64,000 nucleotides of DNA from an uncultured Treponema sp. (GTDB taxonomy: Bacteria > Spirochaetota > Spirochaetia > Treponematales > Treponemataceae). The notes below the pieces were generated by a model. It had not been told where the DNA came from and made no database searches. It saw nothing but the letters and a program-made list of their open reading frames with translations. This document shows, one piece after another, positions 46,493 through 55,587 of this stretch. Where the stretch lies: positions 1 to 64,000 of the forward strand of contig CAMCRZ010000009.1 of assembly GCA_945877425.1 (NCBI GenBank). Direction: 5' to 3'. Both the position numbers and the translations under genes were made by a program. Positions within the stretch are counted from its first letter, which is position 1. Each line of letters begins with the position of its first letter.

Positions 46493-47823
46493 AAATCAGC
46501 AGGACATTCAAAGTACATTCTCTTTCCGCTTACCGGATGAGTAAACTCCAGAGTCTGCGCATGAAGCATTAACCGCTCGCCCTTTTCGCATTTTCCGTAA
46601 AGCGTATCTCCCACAATAGGCACACCAAAGCCATGACTGTCGGCACAAGCAAGACGCAGCTGATGAGTTCTTCCTGTTAGCGGAATAAATTTTACTCTTG
46701 TAACATTACGGATTTTTCCTGAAGGTGATTTGTATTTTTCTACATTTAAAATCTTCCACTGAGTAACTGCTTTTTTTCCGTACACTTCATCCCAAATCTG
46801 ATGAGGTCTGTTTTCCACATCAAGTCTGAAATAAAGTTCGCTTTCTCCTTCTTGGGGAATTCCTTTTTTTACAAGAACGTCATCAACTAATGCAACGTAA
46901 GTTTTTTTTACAGTGCGCTCTTCAAACTGACGATTTAAATTTCTGTGGGCTTCTTTTGTAAATGCCAGAACTAAAAGCCCGGAAGTTTCCATGTCAAGGC
47001 GATGGACTGAAGGCTGTTCAATTGAAGAAGGGAAAAGGCGGCGCACTCTGTTTACAATGCAGTCTTGTTTTTCAATTCCTCTTCCAGGCACGCTGAGCAA
47101 ACCGCTTTGCTTGTTTACAACTATAATTGAACTGTCGGCGTAAAGAATTTTCAGTCCCAGAATTGAAGGCAGAAGAATTCCGCAACGTTCGTCACAAGGC
47201 GGATATTTTTGCCTGTTTATTTTTCCTTTTGCATTTCCGTAAAAAATTTCGCACATACTTTCGGGAACAAGATTATTTTTAAAAGCGTAACTTAAAAGTT
47301 TCGGGGCGCAGCATTCACCTGTTCCTGTAGGAGCAAGTGCACCTTTAATATTTTCAGCGCAAATTTCTTTTAAAGATTTTTCTGTTTTGTCGGCACAATG
47401 AAAACTGTAAAGTGAAAAAACTTTTTCCAAAGACTGATCTGTCAGCTTCCTGCGTTCTTCTTCCAAAGCGGCTGTGCTGTTTCCGGCGGATTTTTCTTTT
47501 TCAATTTCAAAAGTAAGTTCGTGTATTTTTTTGTCGTTAGGTGCAAGGGCTTTTTCAATTTTTTCCGGGCTTACAACTGGCTCTACGTAAGTACATTCAA
47601 AGGGAAAAGTGCCGCTTAATTTTTTTGCACTGCCGGAATTTGTTACGAGAATTTTTTCGCTGCCTTCAGAGTTTCTGCACACAAGAATTCCTATCATTAC
47701 ACCAAGGCTGTCACGGCTGGAAGATGGTGCATTTTGTTTTAGAAATAATTTTCTTTCATCAAGTGCATCTGCTATGATGCTGCAGAATTTCAAGGCGCAT
47801 TCTTCTGGAAACGGTGGAAACAT
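46489..47823 (-). CDS. RluA-family pseudouridine synthase
   Basis: VVNKQSGLLSVPGRG...SSIEQPSVHRLDMETSGLLVLAFTKEAHRNLNRQFEERTVKKTYVALV...GRTHQLRLACA; start at MFPPFPEE is preferred over the track start. Confidence 0.93.
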   Translation of the reverse strand: MFPPFPEECALKFCSIIADALDERKLFLKQNAPSSSRDSLGVMIGILVCRNSEGSEKILVTNSGSAKKLSGTFPFECTYVEPVVSPEKIEKALAPNDKKIHELTFEIEKEKSAGNSTAALEEERRKLTDQSLEKVFSLYSFHCADKTEKSLKEICAENIKGALAPTGTGECCAPKLLSYAFKNNLVPESMCEIFYGNAKGKINRQKYPPCDERCGILLPSILGLKILYADSSIIVVNKQSGLLSVPGRGIEKQDCIVNRVRRLFPSSIEQPSVHRLDMETSGLLVLAFTKEAHRNLNRQFEERTVKKTYVALVDDVLVKKGIPQEGESELYFRLDVENRPHQIWDEVYGKKAVTQWKILNVEKYKSPSGKIRNVTRVKFIPLTGRTHQLRLACADSHGFGVPIVGDTLYGKCEKGERLMLHAQTLEFTHPVSGKRMYFECPADF

Positions 47824-47905
47824 AGATGGATTATAAACGAGACTTTTTTTTCTATCAACACCAAGGTGCCTGGTGCGTAAGCCTAACTGCCTTTTACTCC
47901 AGAAC

Positions 47906-48022
47906 GCTGCACAGAACAATACACTTTTCCTGCCAAGCGCCAGCCGCAAAAGTTAAAGCCTGCACTTTTTTGCAAAGCCCCTCTGGCAAAGCCAAAACTT
48001 CCTCGCAAGAACAGGCGCCGCC
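47906..48022 (+). repeat. ~117-bp GC-richer dispersed repeat, copy G1
   Basis: gctgcaca...gcmgcaaaagttaaag...gcaa(a)gcccctct..aaagc.aa.acttcctcgcaag.acagg.gc, aligns with 53640-53756. Confidence 0.75.
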
Positions 48023-48070
48023 ACCACATACCGTAATGACTAAATCATTTACATACACTATAATAAAGCC

Positions 48071-48538
48071 ATGTTACTGAAATTTCTTTCAATTTTTTTT
48101 ATTTCTATGATACCGCTTATTGAACTTAGAGGAGCAATTCCTGTTTCTCAGGGATTAGGACTACCCATTGTGCCTTCTTACATTGTGTGCATAATCGGAA
48201 ACATGCTTCCGGTTCCGGTAATTTATCTTTTTGCAAGACGATTTCTTGAATGGGGTCAGGATAAAAAATTTATAGGCGGAATATGCAGATTTTTTCTCGT
48301 AAAGGGAAAGCACGGCGGCGAAAAACTTCAGGCTAAAGCAGGACACGGATTGTTTATTGCGCTTTTTCTTTTTGTAGGCATACCTTTGCCTGGAACAGGT
48401 GCGTGGACAGGAACTTTAGCAGCCAGCATTCTTGACATGAATTTTAAAGAAACAGTTCTTGCAGTAATGTCAGGAGTTGTGCTTGCCGGAATTATAATGA
48501 TGCTTATAAGCTTTGGCGTAATAAGTGCAATTTTTTAA
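48071..48538 (+). CDS. Small multidrug export protein family (COG2426-like)
   Basis: SMIPLIELRGAIPVSQGLGLPIVPSYIVCIIGNMLPVPVIYLFARR...GIPLPGTGAWTGTLAA. Confidence 0.9.
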   Translation: MLLKFLSIFFISMIPLIELRGAIPVSQGLGLPIVPSYIVCIIGNMLPVPVIYLFARRFLEWGQDKKFIGGICRFFLVKGKHGGEKLQAKAGHGLFIALFLFVGIPLPGTGAWTGTLAASILDMNFKETVLAVMSGVVLAGIIMMLISFGVISAIF

Positions 48539-48562
48539 TTAATTTATATACAGGGGTTTTAT

Positions 48563-49417
48563 ATGGGAAACGAAAACTGCAGCGGCGAATGTGGTAAATG
48601 TTCAAAAGAATGTGAAAAGCGTGATCTTCATGAAAAGCTTCACGAAGGTTCAAGCGTAAAAAAAGTAATTGGAATTGTCTCAGGAAAAGGCGGTGTTGGA
48701 AAATCACTTGTAACAAATCTTCTTGCCTGCAAAGTAATGCGTGACGGTTTTAAAAGTGCAATCCTTGACGCTGACATTACAGGTCCGTCCATTCCTACAG
48801 CATTCGGTCTTGGTCAGGAAAAAGCTCAGACTGCAACAATGCAGCTTAAAGACGGAAGTGCCGGCCAGTACATTAAAAGCGTAAAAAGTGAAAGCGGCAT
48901 TCAGCTGATGAGCATGAATTTTCTTCTTCCTGATGAAACTACACCTGTTATCTGGAGAGGACCGGTTATTTCCGGAGCAGTGCGTCAGTTTTGGACAGAT
49001 GTTGTCTGGGAAGATGTAGATTTTATGTTTGTAGACTGTCCGCCGGGAACAGGAGACGTACCGCTTACAGTTTTCCAGTCAATTCCGGTAGACGGACTGA
49101 TTGTAGTTGCATCACCTCAGCAGCTTGTTCGTGTAATTGTAGAAAAAGCAGTAAACATGGCAAACATGATGAACGTTCCGATTCTTGGTTTAGTTGAAAA
49201 CATGAGTTACGTAAAATGTCCAGACTGCAATAAAGAAATCCGCATTTTTGGAGAAAGCAACATTGAAGGCATTGCAAAAGATTTTGGACTTAAAGTTTTA
49301 GCACGCATTCCAATTGAACAGAATATGAGCGTTGCAGTTGACAATGGCGAAGTTGAATCACTTGATGACGGATACATTGATCAGGCAGCTTTAGCAGTAG
49401 AAGCTCTCCTTAAGTGA
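48563..49417 (+). CDS. mrp: Mrp/NBP35-family Fe-S carrier P-loop ATPase
   Basis: IGIVSGKGGVGKSLVTNLLA, DADITGPSIPTAFG, DFMFVDCPPGTGDVPLTVFQS. Confidence 0.95.
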   Translation: MGNENCSGECGKCSKECEKRDLHEKLHEGSSVKKVIGIVSGKGGVGKSLVTNLLACKVMRDGFKSAILDADITGPSIPTAFGLGQEKAQTATMQLKDGSAGQYIKSVKSESGIQLMSMNFLLPDETTPVIWRGPVISGAVRQFWTDVVWEDVDFMFVDCPPGTGDVPLTVFQSIPVDGLIVVASPQQLVRVIVEKAVNMANMMNVPILGLVENMSYVKCPDCNKEIRIFGESNIEGIAKDFGLKVLARIPIEQNMSVAVDNGEVESLDDGYIDQAALAVEALLK

Positions 49418-50418
49418 CAAAACTGATTTGTGCACCAATGGCAACTCTTTCTACAGAAGCATTCAGACGTTCTGTGGAAAGTTTTGGCGGCTGCGATGAA
49501 TATTTCACTGAAATGATAAACGCCTCTTCCCTTCTGAACATGGGACCTTGGGAAAAGTATTACCTTATGAACGAAGTGTGCCCTGAAAAAATTGTCTGGC
49601 AGCTTACAGGAAATAACGGTGACAAACTTGCTCAGGCAGTTCCGGTTGTCTGCGAAAAAGGCGGCATTGGAGTTGACTTAAACATGGGTTGCAGTGCGCC
49701 TCAGATTTACAAAACAGGTGCAGGAATAAGCTGGATGACAAAGCCTCTTAAAGAAACAGAAGATGCAGTAAAAAAAGTAAAGCGTGCGCTGGAAAAAGTT
49801 TCTTCTGAACAGAATAAAAATTTTCGTTTAAGCGTAAAGTGCCGTCTTGGAAACGAAGATTTTACAACAGAAAGTTTATTCGATTTCGTGCAGATGCTTA
49901 CAGACAACGGCGTTGAACTTGTAACTCTTCACCCACGGACTATAAAAGAAAAATACAGAGGCCTTCCTAAATACGAATACGCAGAAGAACTTGCACTTAA
50001 ATTTCCGCAGACAGTTTTTTATTTAAACGGCTGCATTAAAGACAACGCCTCACTTTCTTACGCAATGGAAAAATCTCCTTCTTCAAAAGGAATGATGATT
50101 GCACGTCAGGCGGCAGTTGCTCCATGGATTTTTGCTCAGTTAAAAAAACAGCTTCATTCACAAGGCAGCTCTTATGAAAAAATTACCGTAGACCGTAAAC
50201 AGACTGCACTGAATTTCATCAGCGACATAACTGAATGTCAGCCTCAGGAATTTTTTAAAACACGCATACAAAGATTTTTTAACTATTACTGCCAGCAATT
50301 CAGTTTCGGGCATTGGTTTCAAAGTCTTATGCTTAACTACAAAAGTGTTGAAGACTCAAAAGAAAAAGTGGAAGCTTATTTTGAAAAAGTTCCACAGGAC
50401 AGGTTTCTTGAAATTTGA
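49414..50418 (+). CDS. tRNA-dihydrouridine synthase
   Basis: APMATLSTEAFRRSVESFGGCDEYFTEMINASSLL...GVDLNMGCSAPQIYKTGAGISWM...LSVKCRLG; GTG start overlapping the mrp stop. Confidence 0.93.
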   Translation: MTKLICAPMATLSTEAFRRSVESFGGCDEYFTEMINASSLLNMGPWEKYYLMNEVCPEKIVWQLTGNNGDKLAQAVPVVCEKGGIGVDLNMGCSAPQIYKTGAGISWMTKPLKETEDAVKKVKRALEKVSSEQNKNFRLSVKCRLGNEDFTTESLFDFVQMLTDNGVELVTLHPRTIKEKYRGLPKYEYAEELALKFPQTVFYLNGCIKDNASLSYAMEKSPSSKGMMIARQAAVAPWIFAQLKKQLHSQGSSYEKITVDRKQTALNFISDITECQPQEFFKTRIQRFFNYYCQQFSFGHWFQSLMLNYKSVEDSKEKVEAYFEKVPQDRFLEI

Positions 50419-50483
50419 TTTTCCGTTTTAAAAATCAGCGTAAAAAAAATGCCGCAGAAAAATCCGCAGCATAAAAATCAGTT

Positions 50484-52301
50484 TTACATTCTGTCAAGGA
50501 ACGGCACTAAGACAAGATCCATTGCACTCTTTAAAACAGTAAGCGTACACTTTGCAAGAGCAAGCCTTGACTTTGCAAGTTCGGCATCACTTTCTGCAAT
50601 CGACATAATCGGACAGTCTCTGTAAAAACCGCTGAATGCTTTGCTTACGTCATAAAGGTAAACTGCAACAATGCTTGGGTCAAACTTCTGTGCACTAAAT
50701 GAAATTATTTCAGGATAGCGCTGAAGTTCTTTGATAAGGTTCCACTCACTTTCAGTTGTAAGCTTTGAAAGGCTCTCTTCGTCTTCTGCAGGTGTAAGTC
50801 CGGCTTCCTGAGCTTTACGCAAAATAGAAGCAATGCGAGCGCCCATGTACTGCAGGTAAGGTCCTGTATTTCCGTTAAAACTTAAACTTTCTTCAGGATT
50901 AAAAAGCATATCCTTAACCGGATTAACCTGGAGAAGGTAATAATGCAATGCGCCAAGTGCAACTTTTTCTGCAACTTCATCAGCGTTACCAAGCTGTCCG
51001 TCACGACCACGTTCTTCAATTGCCTTCATTGCATCACTGTGAAGACTGTCAATCAAATCATCAGCATCAACGATTGTTCCTTCACGGCTTTTCATTCTTC
51101 CGCTCGGCAAATTAACAAGACCGTAACTTAAGTGATAAAGTTTTTCAGCCCAGTCAAAGCCCAGCTTCTTGAGGATAAAAAACAAAACCTTAAAGTGATA
51201 AATCTGTTCTGATGCAACAACGTAAACCATTTGATTGAAAGGCCAGTCTTTGTGGCGGCTTATGGCTGTTCCAATGTCCTGGGTGATGTAAACGGAAGTT
51301 CCGTCTTTTCTAAGAAGGACTTTTTCCTGATTATTTCCGTCTTTTCCTTTTCCAGTTACTTCAGTTACATCGATTCTTACAGAGCCGTCTTCTGCTTGAA
51401 ATAAAATTCCTTTTTCCAGACCTTTTAGAATTTCGCCTTTGCCTTTAAGATAAGTTTCGCTTTCAAAATAAAGTTTTTCAAAACCTACGCCTGTTCTTTC
51501 GTAAGTCTGCTGAACTCCAGACAAAGTCCATCCGTTCATTTTTTTCCACAACTGATGAAGTTCGTCGTCTTCAGTTCCGTTTTCCCACTGAACAAGCATT
51601 TCTTCTGCCTGTGCAACTGCTTCTGGGTGTTCCTTGGAATACTTGTCAAATTCAATATAGCACTGACCTACAAAATGGTCGCCCTTCATTCCCAAAGATT
51701 CCGGTGTGTCTCCTTTAGCTTCGTGGAAAAGTTTGTAAGCCAGCATAGATTTGCAAATGTGAACGCCACGGTTGTTGATGATGTTGACACGATAAACTTC
51801 AGCTCCTGCTTTTTTAAGGATACGGCTTACGCTTTCTCCAAGTGCATCGTTCCTTAAGTGACCAAGGTGCAGCGGTTTGTTTGTATTCGGAGAAGAATAT
51901 TCAACCATGATTTTCTGACCTTCAAGAAACATTTTTCCCTGTTCGTCAGTTGTTCCGTATTTTTCTCCCTGCTCGATAATCGATTTTAAAACTTTTGCGC
52001 CAACGCTTGCCTTGTTAAGCTTTACGTTTACGTAAGGTCCTGCTGCAGAAATGTTTCCAAGAGAAATATTTTTCTTATTTATTATATCTGCAACTTCCTG
52101 TGCAATCTGCTGCGGCGAACTGCGGAATATTTTTGCAAAAGTAAAAAGCGGTACTCCTAAATCTCCCATTTCAGGCTTAGGCGGTGTTTCTACGTGAAGC
52201 GAGTCTGCCGTTACATTTTCAGCTTCAATTCCTTTTGCCTTTATAAATTCATTTATGCCGTCTGCAATAATCTGCGCAAATTCAATTTTCTGATCTGCCA
52301 T
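50484..52301 (-). CDS. argS: Arginyl-tRNA synthetase
   Basis: VEYSSPNTNKPLHLGHLRNDALGESVSRILKKAG...SFNGNTGPYLQYMGARIASILRKA. Confidence 0.97.
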   Translation of the reverse strand: MADQKIEFAQIIADGINEFIKAKGIEAENVTADSLHVETPPKPEMGDLGVPLFTFAKIFRSSPQQIAQEVADIINKKNISLGNISAAGPYVNVKLNKASVGAKVLKSIIEQGEKYGTTDEQGKMFLEGQKIMVEYSSPNTNKPLHLGHLRNDALGESVSRILKKAGAEVYRVNIINNRGVHICKSMLAYKLFHEAKGDTPESLGMKGDHFVGQCYIEFDKYSKEHPEAVAQAEEMLVQWENGTEDDELHQLWKKMNGWTLSGVQQTYERTGVGFEKLYFESETYLKGKGEILKGLEKGILFQAEDGSVRIDVTEVTGKGKDGNNQEKVLLRKDGTSVYITQDIGTAISRHKDWPFNQMVYVVASEQIYHFKVLFFILKKLGFDWAEKLYHLSYGLVNLPSGRMKSREGTIVDADDLIDSLHSDAMKAIEERGRDGQLGNADEVAEKVALGALHYYLLQVNPVKDMLFNPEESLSFNGNTGPYLQYMGARIASILRKAQEAGLTPAEDEESLSKLTTESEWNLIKELQRYPEIISFSAQKFDPSIVAVYLYDVSKAFSGFYRDCPIMSIAESDAELAKSRLALAKCTLTVLKSAMDLVLVPFLDRM

Positions 52302-52387
52302 TTAATTTTCCTTTCAATAAATTGTTTTGCAAAATTGCTTCGTGCATTCTATATAATTTTTCCGCTTATTTCAATGTATGCTGTGAT

Positions 52388-52445
52388 GTCCAGAAATATG
52401 CATTTTCAGCACTTTCAACCGTCCAAAAATATGCATTTTTTGCAC
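52388..52445. repeat. Two-unit 33-bp-period tandem repeat upstream of argS
   Basis: GTCCAGAAATATGCATTTTCAGCAC (52388-52412) and GTCCAAAAATATGCATTTTTTGCAC (52421-52445), 22/25 identical. Confidence 0.8.
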
Positions 52446-52465
52446 CATCACCCCCGCAAACACCG

Positions 52466-53548
52466 CTACTCCTTCGCAGGAAGTCTTCCGTTAATGCCAA
52501 GAATAAGCCAGTCCATGTTCCACACTTCACTGTCAGACATAACGTCACCTTCCTTTACAACAAGGTTGCGCTTCTGATCGTACAACGGACCTGAAAATAT
52601 TTTAAGTTCGCCGTTTATGATTTTCCTTTTGGCTTCTTCAACTTTTTCGAAAGTACCTTCAGCACAGAGAGTTGTAAGATAATCAATGTCAACAGTGCCT
52701 TCCTTCAGACCGCCCCAGTAAAAACGACCTTCCCACTTTCCAAGCTTATATTTTTCAATATCGCCGATAATGTAATTTTTCCATTTAAAAACAGGAGCCG
52801 TAAGATATGCACCGGGAGCAACATCTTCACCGGAAACAGCAAAACCTATGCAGTAAACGCCGGCCTTTTCAGCAGCAAGCATACAGCCGTGAGAATCCTG
52901 ATGCTGGGCAAGAACGTCACAGCCTTTTTCAATAAGAATGTTAGCAGCATCAACTTCTACAGTAAAATCATTCCATGTATGAGTCCACACAACTTCCAGA
53001 GACGCATTTTTGTTTACGGAACGCATTCCAAGATAAAACGCATTTATTCCCCTTATACATTCGCTTACAGGTTTAGCAGCAACAAATCCAACCTTATTGG
53101 TTTTAGTTTTCATTCCTGCAACAATACCGCACAAATATCTTGCTTCATACATTCTGCCAAAAAATGAACTTACGTTTTCGCCCTGAATTGTTCCAGAGCA
53201 GTGACAGAATTTCACATCTGGATATAAAGGAGCAATTCTTTCAACTGAAGACTGAAAGCCGAAACTTCCTGCGTAAATAATTTTGCATCCCTTGTTTATA
53301 AGCTTCAATAAAACTCTTTCGCATTCCGCAGATTCAGGAACATTTTCTTCGCAGTAAGTTTTTATTCCTCTTGCTTCAATAACTTTTCTGGCATTATCAA
53401 GAGCACGTGAAAACTGATTAGATTCAACAAACCCTGAATACACAAAGCCTACAGAAAATTTTTCATCTGATTTTTCACAGCCTGTAAAGATTAAAACTAA
53501 AATTGCAAGAAAAAGAAAAAGTCTGCCTTTAAAAAATAATTTCCTCAT
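52466..53548 (-). CDS. BMP-family (PnrA/Med-like) ABC substrate-binding lipoprotein
   Basis: LAILVLIFTGCEKSDEKFSVGFVYSGFVESNQFSRALDNARKVIEARG...YEARYLCGIVAGMKTKTNKVGFVAAKP. Confidence 0.92.
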   Translation of the reverse strand: MRKLFFKGRLFLFLAILVLIFTGCEKSDEKFSVGFVYSGFVESNQFSRALDNARKVIEARGIKTYCEENVPESAECERVLLKLINKGCKIIYAGSFGFQSSVERIAPLYPDVKFCHCSGTIQGENVSSFFGRMYEARYLCGIVAGMKTKTNKVGFVAAKPVSECIRGINAFYLGMRSVNKNASLEVVWTHTWNDFTVEVDAANILIEKGCDVLAQHQDSHGCMLAAEKAGVYCIGFAVSGEDVAPGAYLTAPVFKWKNYIIGDIEKYKLGKWEGRFYWGGLKEGTVDIDYLTTLCAEGTFEKVEEAKRKIINGELKIFSGPLYDQKRNLVVKEGDVMSDSEVWNMDWLILGINGRLPAKE

Positions 53549-53639
53549 AAATAAATCCTAACTAATCAATTTCATTTTTGCAACTGTTTTTCATCAGCCC
53601 CGGCGTACTTGAGCACAAGCTGCAACTTATGCCAACCAA

Positions 53640-53756
53640 GCTGCACATAAGCCCACACTCTTCTTTTTTACAGCCTGCTGCAAAAGTTAAAGTTCCAGCT
53701 TCCCTGCAAGCCCCTCTCGTAAAGCAAACACTTCCTCGCAAGCACAGGTGCGGCGG
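53640..53756 (+). repeat. ~117-bp GC-richer dispersed repeat, copy G2
   Basis: Aligns with 47906-48022. Confidence 0.75.
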
Positions 53757-53802
53757 CTCTAAAAAAGAAAGGCTGAACGTCGCAAAGCCGGGCGGCAAAA
53801 TC

Positions 53803-53877
53803 AGGCATTAATGCCTTACACACTGTTTGTGGCATGGGAACTATTTTATTTGTCGCTTATGCGACAGCCACAAACAG
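53803..53877. repeat. Hairpin pair: GGCATtaATGCC, then CTGTTTGTGGC/GCCACAAACAG enclosing TGTCGCttatGCGACA
   Basis: 53803-53814; outer 11-bp stem 53823-53833/53867-53877 with inner 53851-53866. Confidence 0.85.
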
Positions 53878-53982
53878 AGCGTTTTTGCACCCGACTTCTG
53901 CTCCTAGCGCCTTTGTTTTAAGCCGCCGCAACATACGCAACATCGGTACAATTGAATTTTTATACAAAAAAGGCTACACTTC

Positions 53983-54750
53983 TTGCGACATAAAATGAAA
54001 GACTGTTACAAGATACTGGGCGTTTCCCACAATGCAACTGCAGCGGAAATTAAAAAAGCCTTCAGACAAAAAGCCAAGCTTCTTCATCCAGACATCACGC
54101 AAGGAGATGATGTACAGTTCCGCGAACTTTTAACTGCCTATCAGACACTTTCAGATTTAAGGTCACGTTCACTTTTTGACGAATCATATTCCTACAAGCA
54201 GTACACTCAGGAACGCAAAAAAAGAAAATCAGAATTTGATTATAAAACATGGCTTCTTGAACGCAACGATGATGAAAGCCACGCAAAACTTATTTTCTAT
54301 TATCTCGTACACAATCAGGATGATGAAGCTGTTGCTGAATTTAAAAAGATGAACATGGAACGTCCAGGCTTCAGTCTGTCCCGCTGGTTTACAAGAGAAG
54401 ACTTTATGGACTACGGTTACATTCTTGCAGAAGAGCTTGTCCTAAGAAACGAATATTACGATGCAGTGCTTCTTCTTGAGCAAATCATAAAAATGGAATA
54501 TTCATTTAACTACTTTAAATTCTTCTTCCCTGAAGTAAAGGGACTTGCCCGGCACATTTTGCGAAACAAGATTGAAGGTTTTGTAAACGACGAGCTGGCA
54601 CTTGATGCATGGGAACGGGCGCTAGAACTTCAGTTTGGAAAAAGTGACGATTCATTTTTCTTAATGAAAATGGCAGGTGCTTACGAAAGAATGGGAGACT
54701 TTACTACAGCAAAACTCTGCCGCATTGAAAGTGAAAAAATTTCTGTTTAA
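53983..54750 (+). CDS. DnaJ-domain (J-domain) protein
   Basis: CYKILGVSHNATAAEIKKAFRQKAKLLHPDI. Confidence 0.9.
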   Translation: MRHKMKDCYKILGVSHNATAAEIKKAFRQKAKLLHPDITQGDDVQFRELLTAYQTLSDLRSRSLFDESYSYKQYTQERKKRKSEFDYKTWLLERNDDESHAKLIFYYLVHNQDDEAVAEFKKMNMERPGFSLSRWFTREDFMDYGYILAEELVLRNEYYDAVLLLEQIIKMEYSFNYFKFFFPEVKGLARHILRNKIEGFVNDELALDAWERALELQFGKSDDSFFLMKMAGAYERMGDFTTAKLCRIESEKISV

Positions 54751-54787
54751 TCTTATGTAAAAAAATCAGCATTAGGAGCGTAAAAAT

Positions 54788-55567
54788 ATGATAAGACTTA
54801 AAAACGATGAACAGATTAATAAAATCAGAAAAAGCTGTCATTTGCTTGCTGACTTATTTAATGAAATCATTCCTAAAGTTAAACCTGGAATCAGCACAAA
54901 AGAAATTGACGACTGGTGCATAGACTTTACCCGTAAGTTTGGAGGAAAGCCTGCCTGGTATCAGGAAAATTTTCCCGGCTGTGCATGCATCAGCATTAAC
55001 AATCAGGTTATACACGGAGTTCCTTCAAAAAAACGTTTTATACAGGACGGAGACATTGTTTCACTTGACATAGGAATAAATCTCGACGGTTACATTTCAG
55101 ATTCAACACACACAGTTATGGTGGGCAACGTAAAAAGCGAAGTGCGGAAACTTGTGGAAGTTACAAGAGAAAGCCTTATGGCAGGAATTCAGGCTTGCAA
55201 AGTGGGCAACAGAATCAGTGACATTTCAAATGCAGTTTACGATTTATGCTGCAACAAAAACGGTTATGGCGTAGTTTACGACTATTGCGGACACGGAGTA
55301 GGACTTGACGTACACGAAGATCCTTCCATTCCAAATTGTCCAAGCAGAGGACCAAATCCAAGAATTCAGGCAGGAATGGTTTTAGCTATTGAACCGATGA
55401 TAAATCTTGGAACTGATGAAGTTGAAATTGAAGAAGGTTCAGACTGGACAGTTGTTACCTGCGACGGAAGCTGGAGCTGCCACGAAGAGCATACAGTTGC
55501 AGTGTTCCCTGATCATACTGAAATTTTAACTGATTTAAATTACAACGGAAACGGAGTTACTAACTAA
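54788..55567 (+). CDS. map: Type I methionine aminopeptidase
   Basis: GISTKEIDDWCIDF...SLDIGINLDGYISDSTHTVMVG...YCGHGVGLDVHEDPSIPN...EEHTVAVFPDHTEILT. Confidence 0.96.
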   Translation: MIRLKNDEQINKIRKSCHLLADLFNEIIPKVKPGISTKEIDDWCIDFTRKFGGKPAWYQENFPGCACISINNQVIHGVPSKKRFIQDGDIVSLDIGINLDGYISDSTHTVMVGNVKSEVRKLVEVTRESLMAGIQACKVGNRISDISNAVYDLCCNKNGYGVVYDYCGHGVGLDVHEDPSIPNCPSRGPNPRIQAGMVLAIEPMINLGTDEVEIEEGSDWTVVTCDGSWSCHEEHTVAVFPDHTEILTDLNYNGNGVTN

Positions 55568-55587
55568 ATATTTTTAAGGAGAATCAG

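Noticed and set aside
47541-48080. Plus-strand ORFs over the rluA-like 5' end and repeat G1
   Set aside because: Frame not conserved between repeat copies G1 and G2 (1-nt indel); no RBS; explained by repeat DNA and shadow coding.
52388-52445. Mini CRISPR array
   Set aside because: Only two units, spacer would be only 8 bp, and the unit is itself palindromic in the centre.
53562-53811. ORFs (78 aa and 77 aa) within repeat G2
   Set aside because: Low-complexity, unlike proteins, same DNA explained by the dispersed repeat.
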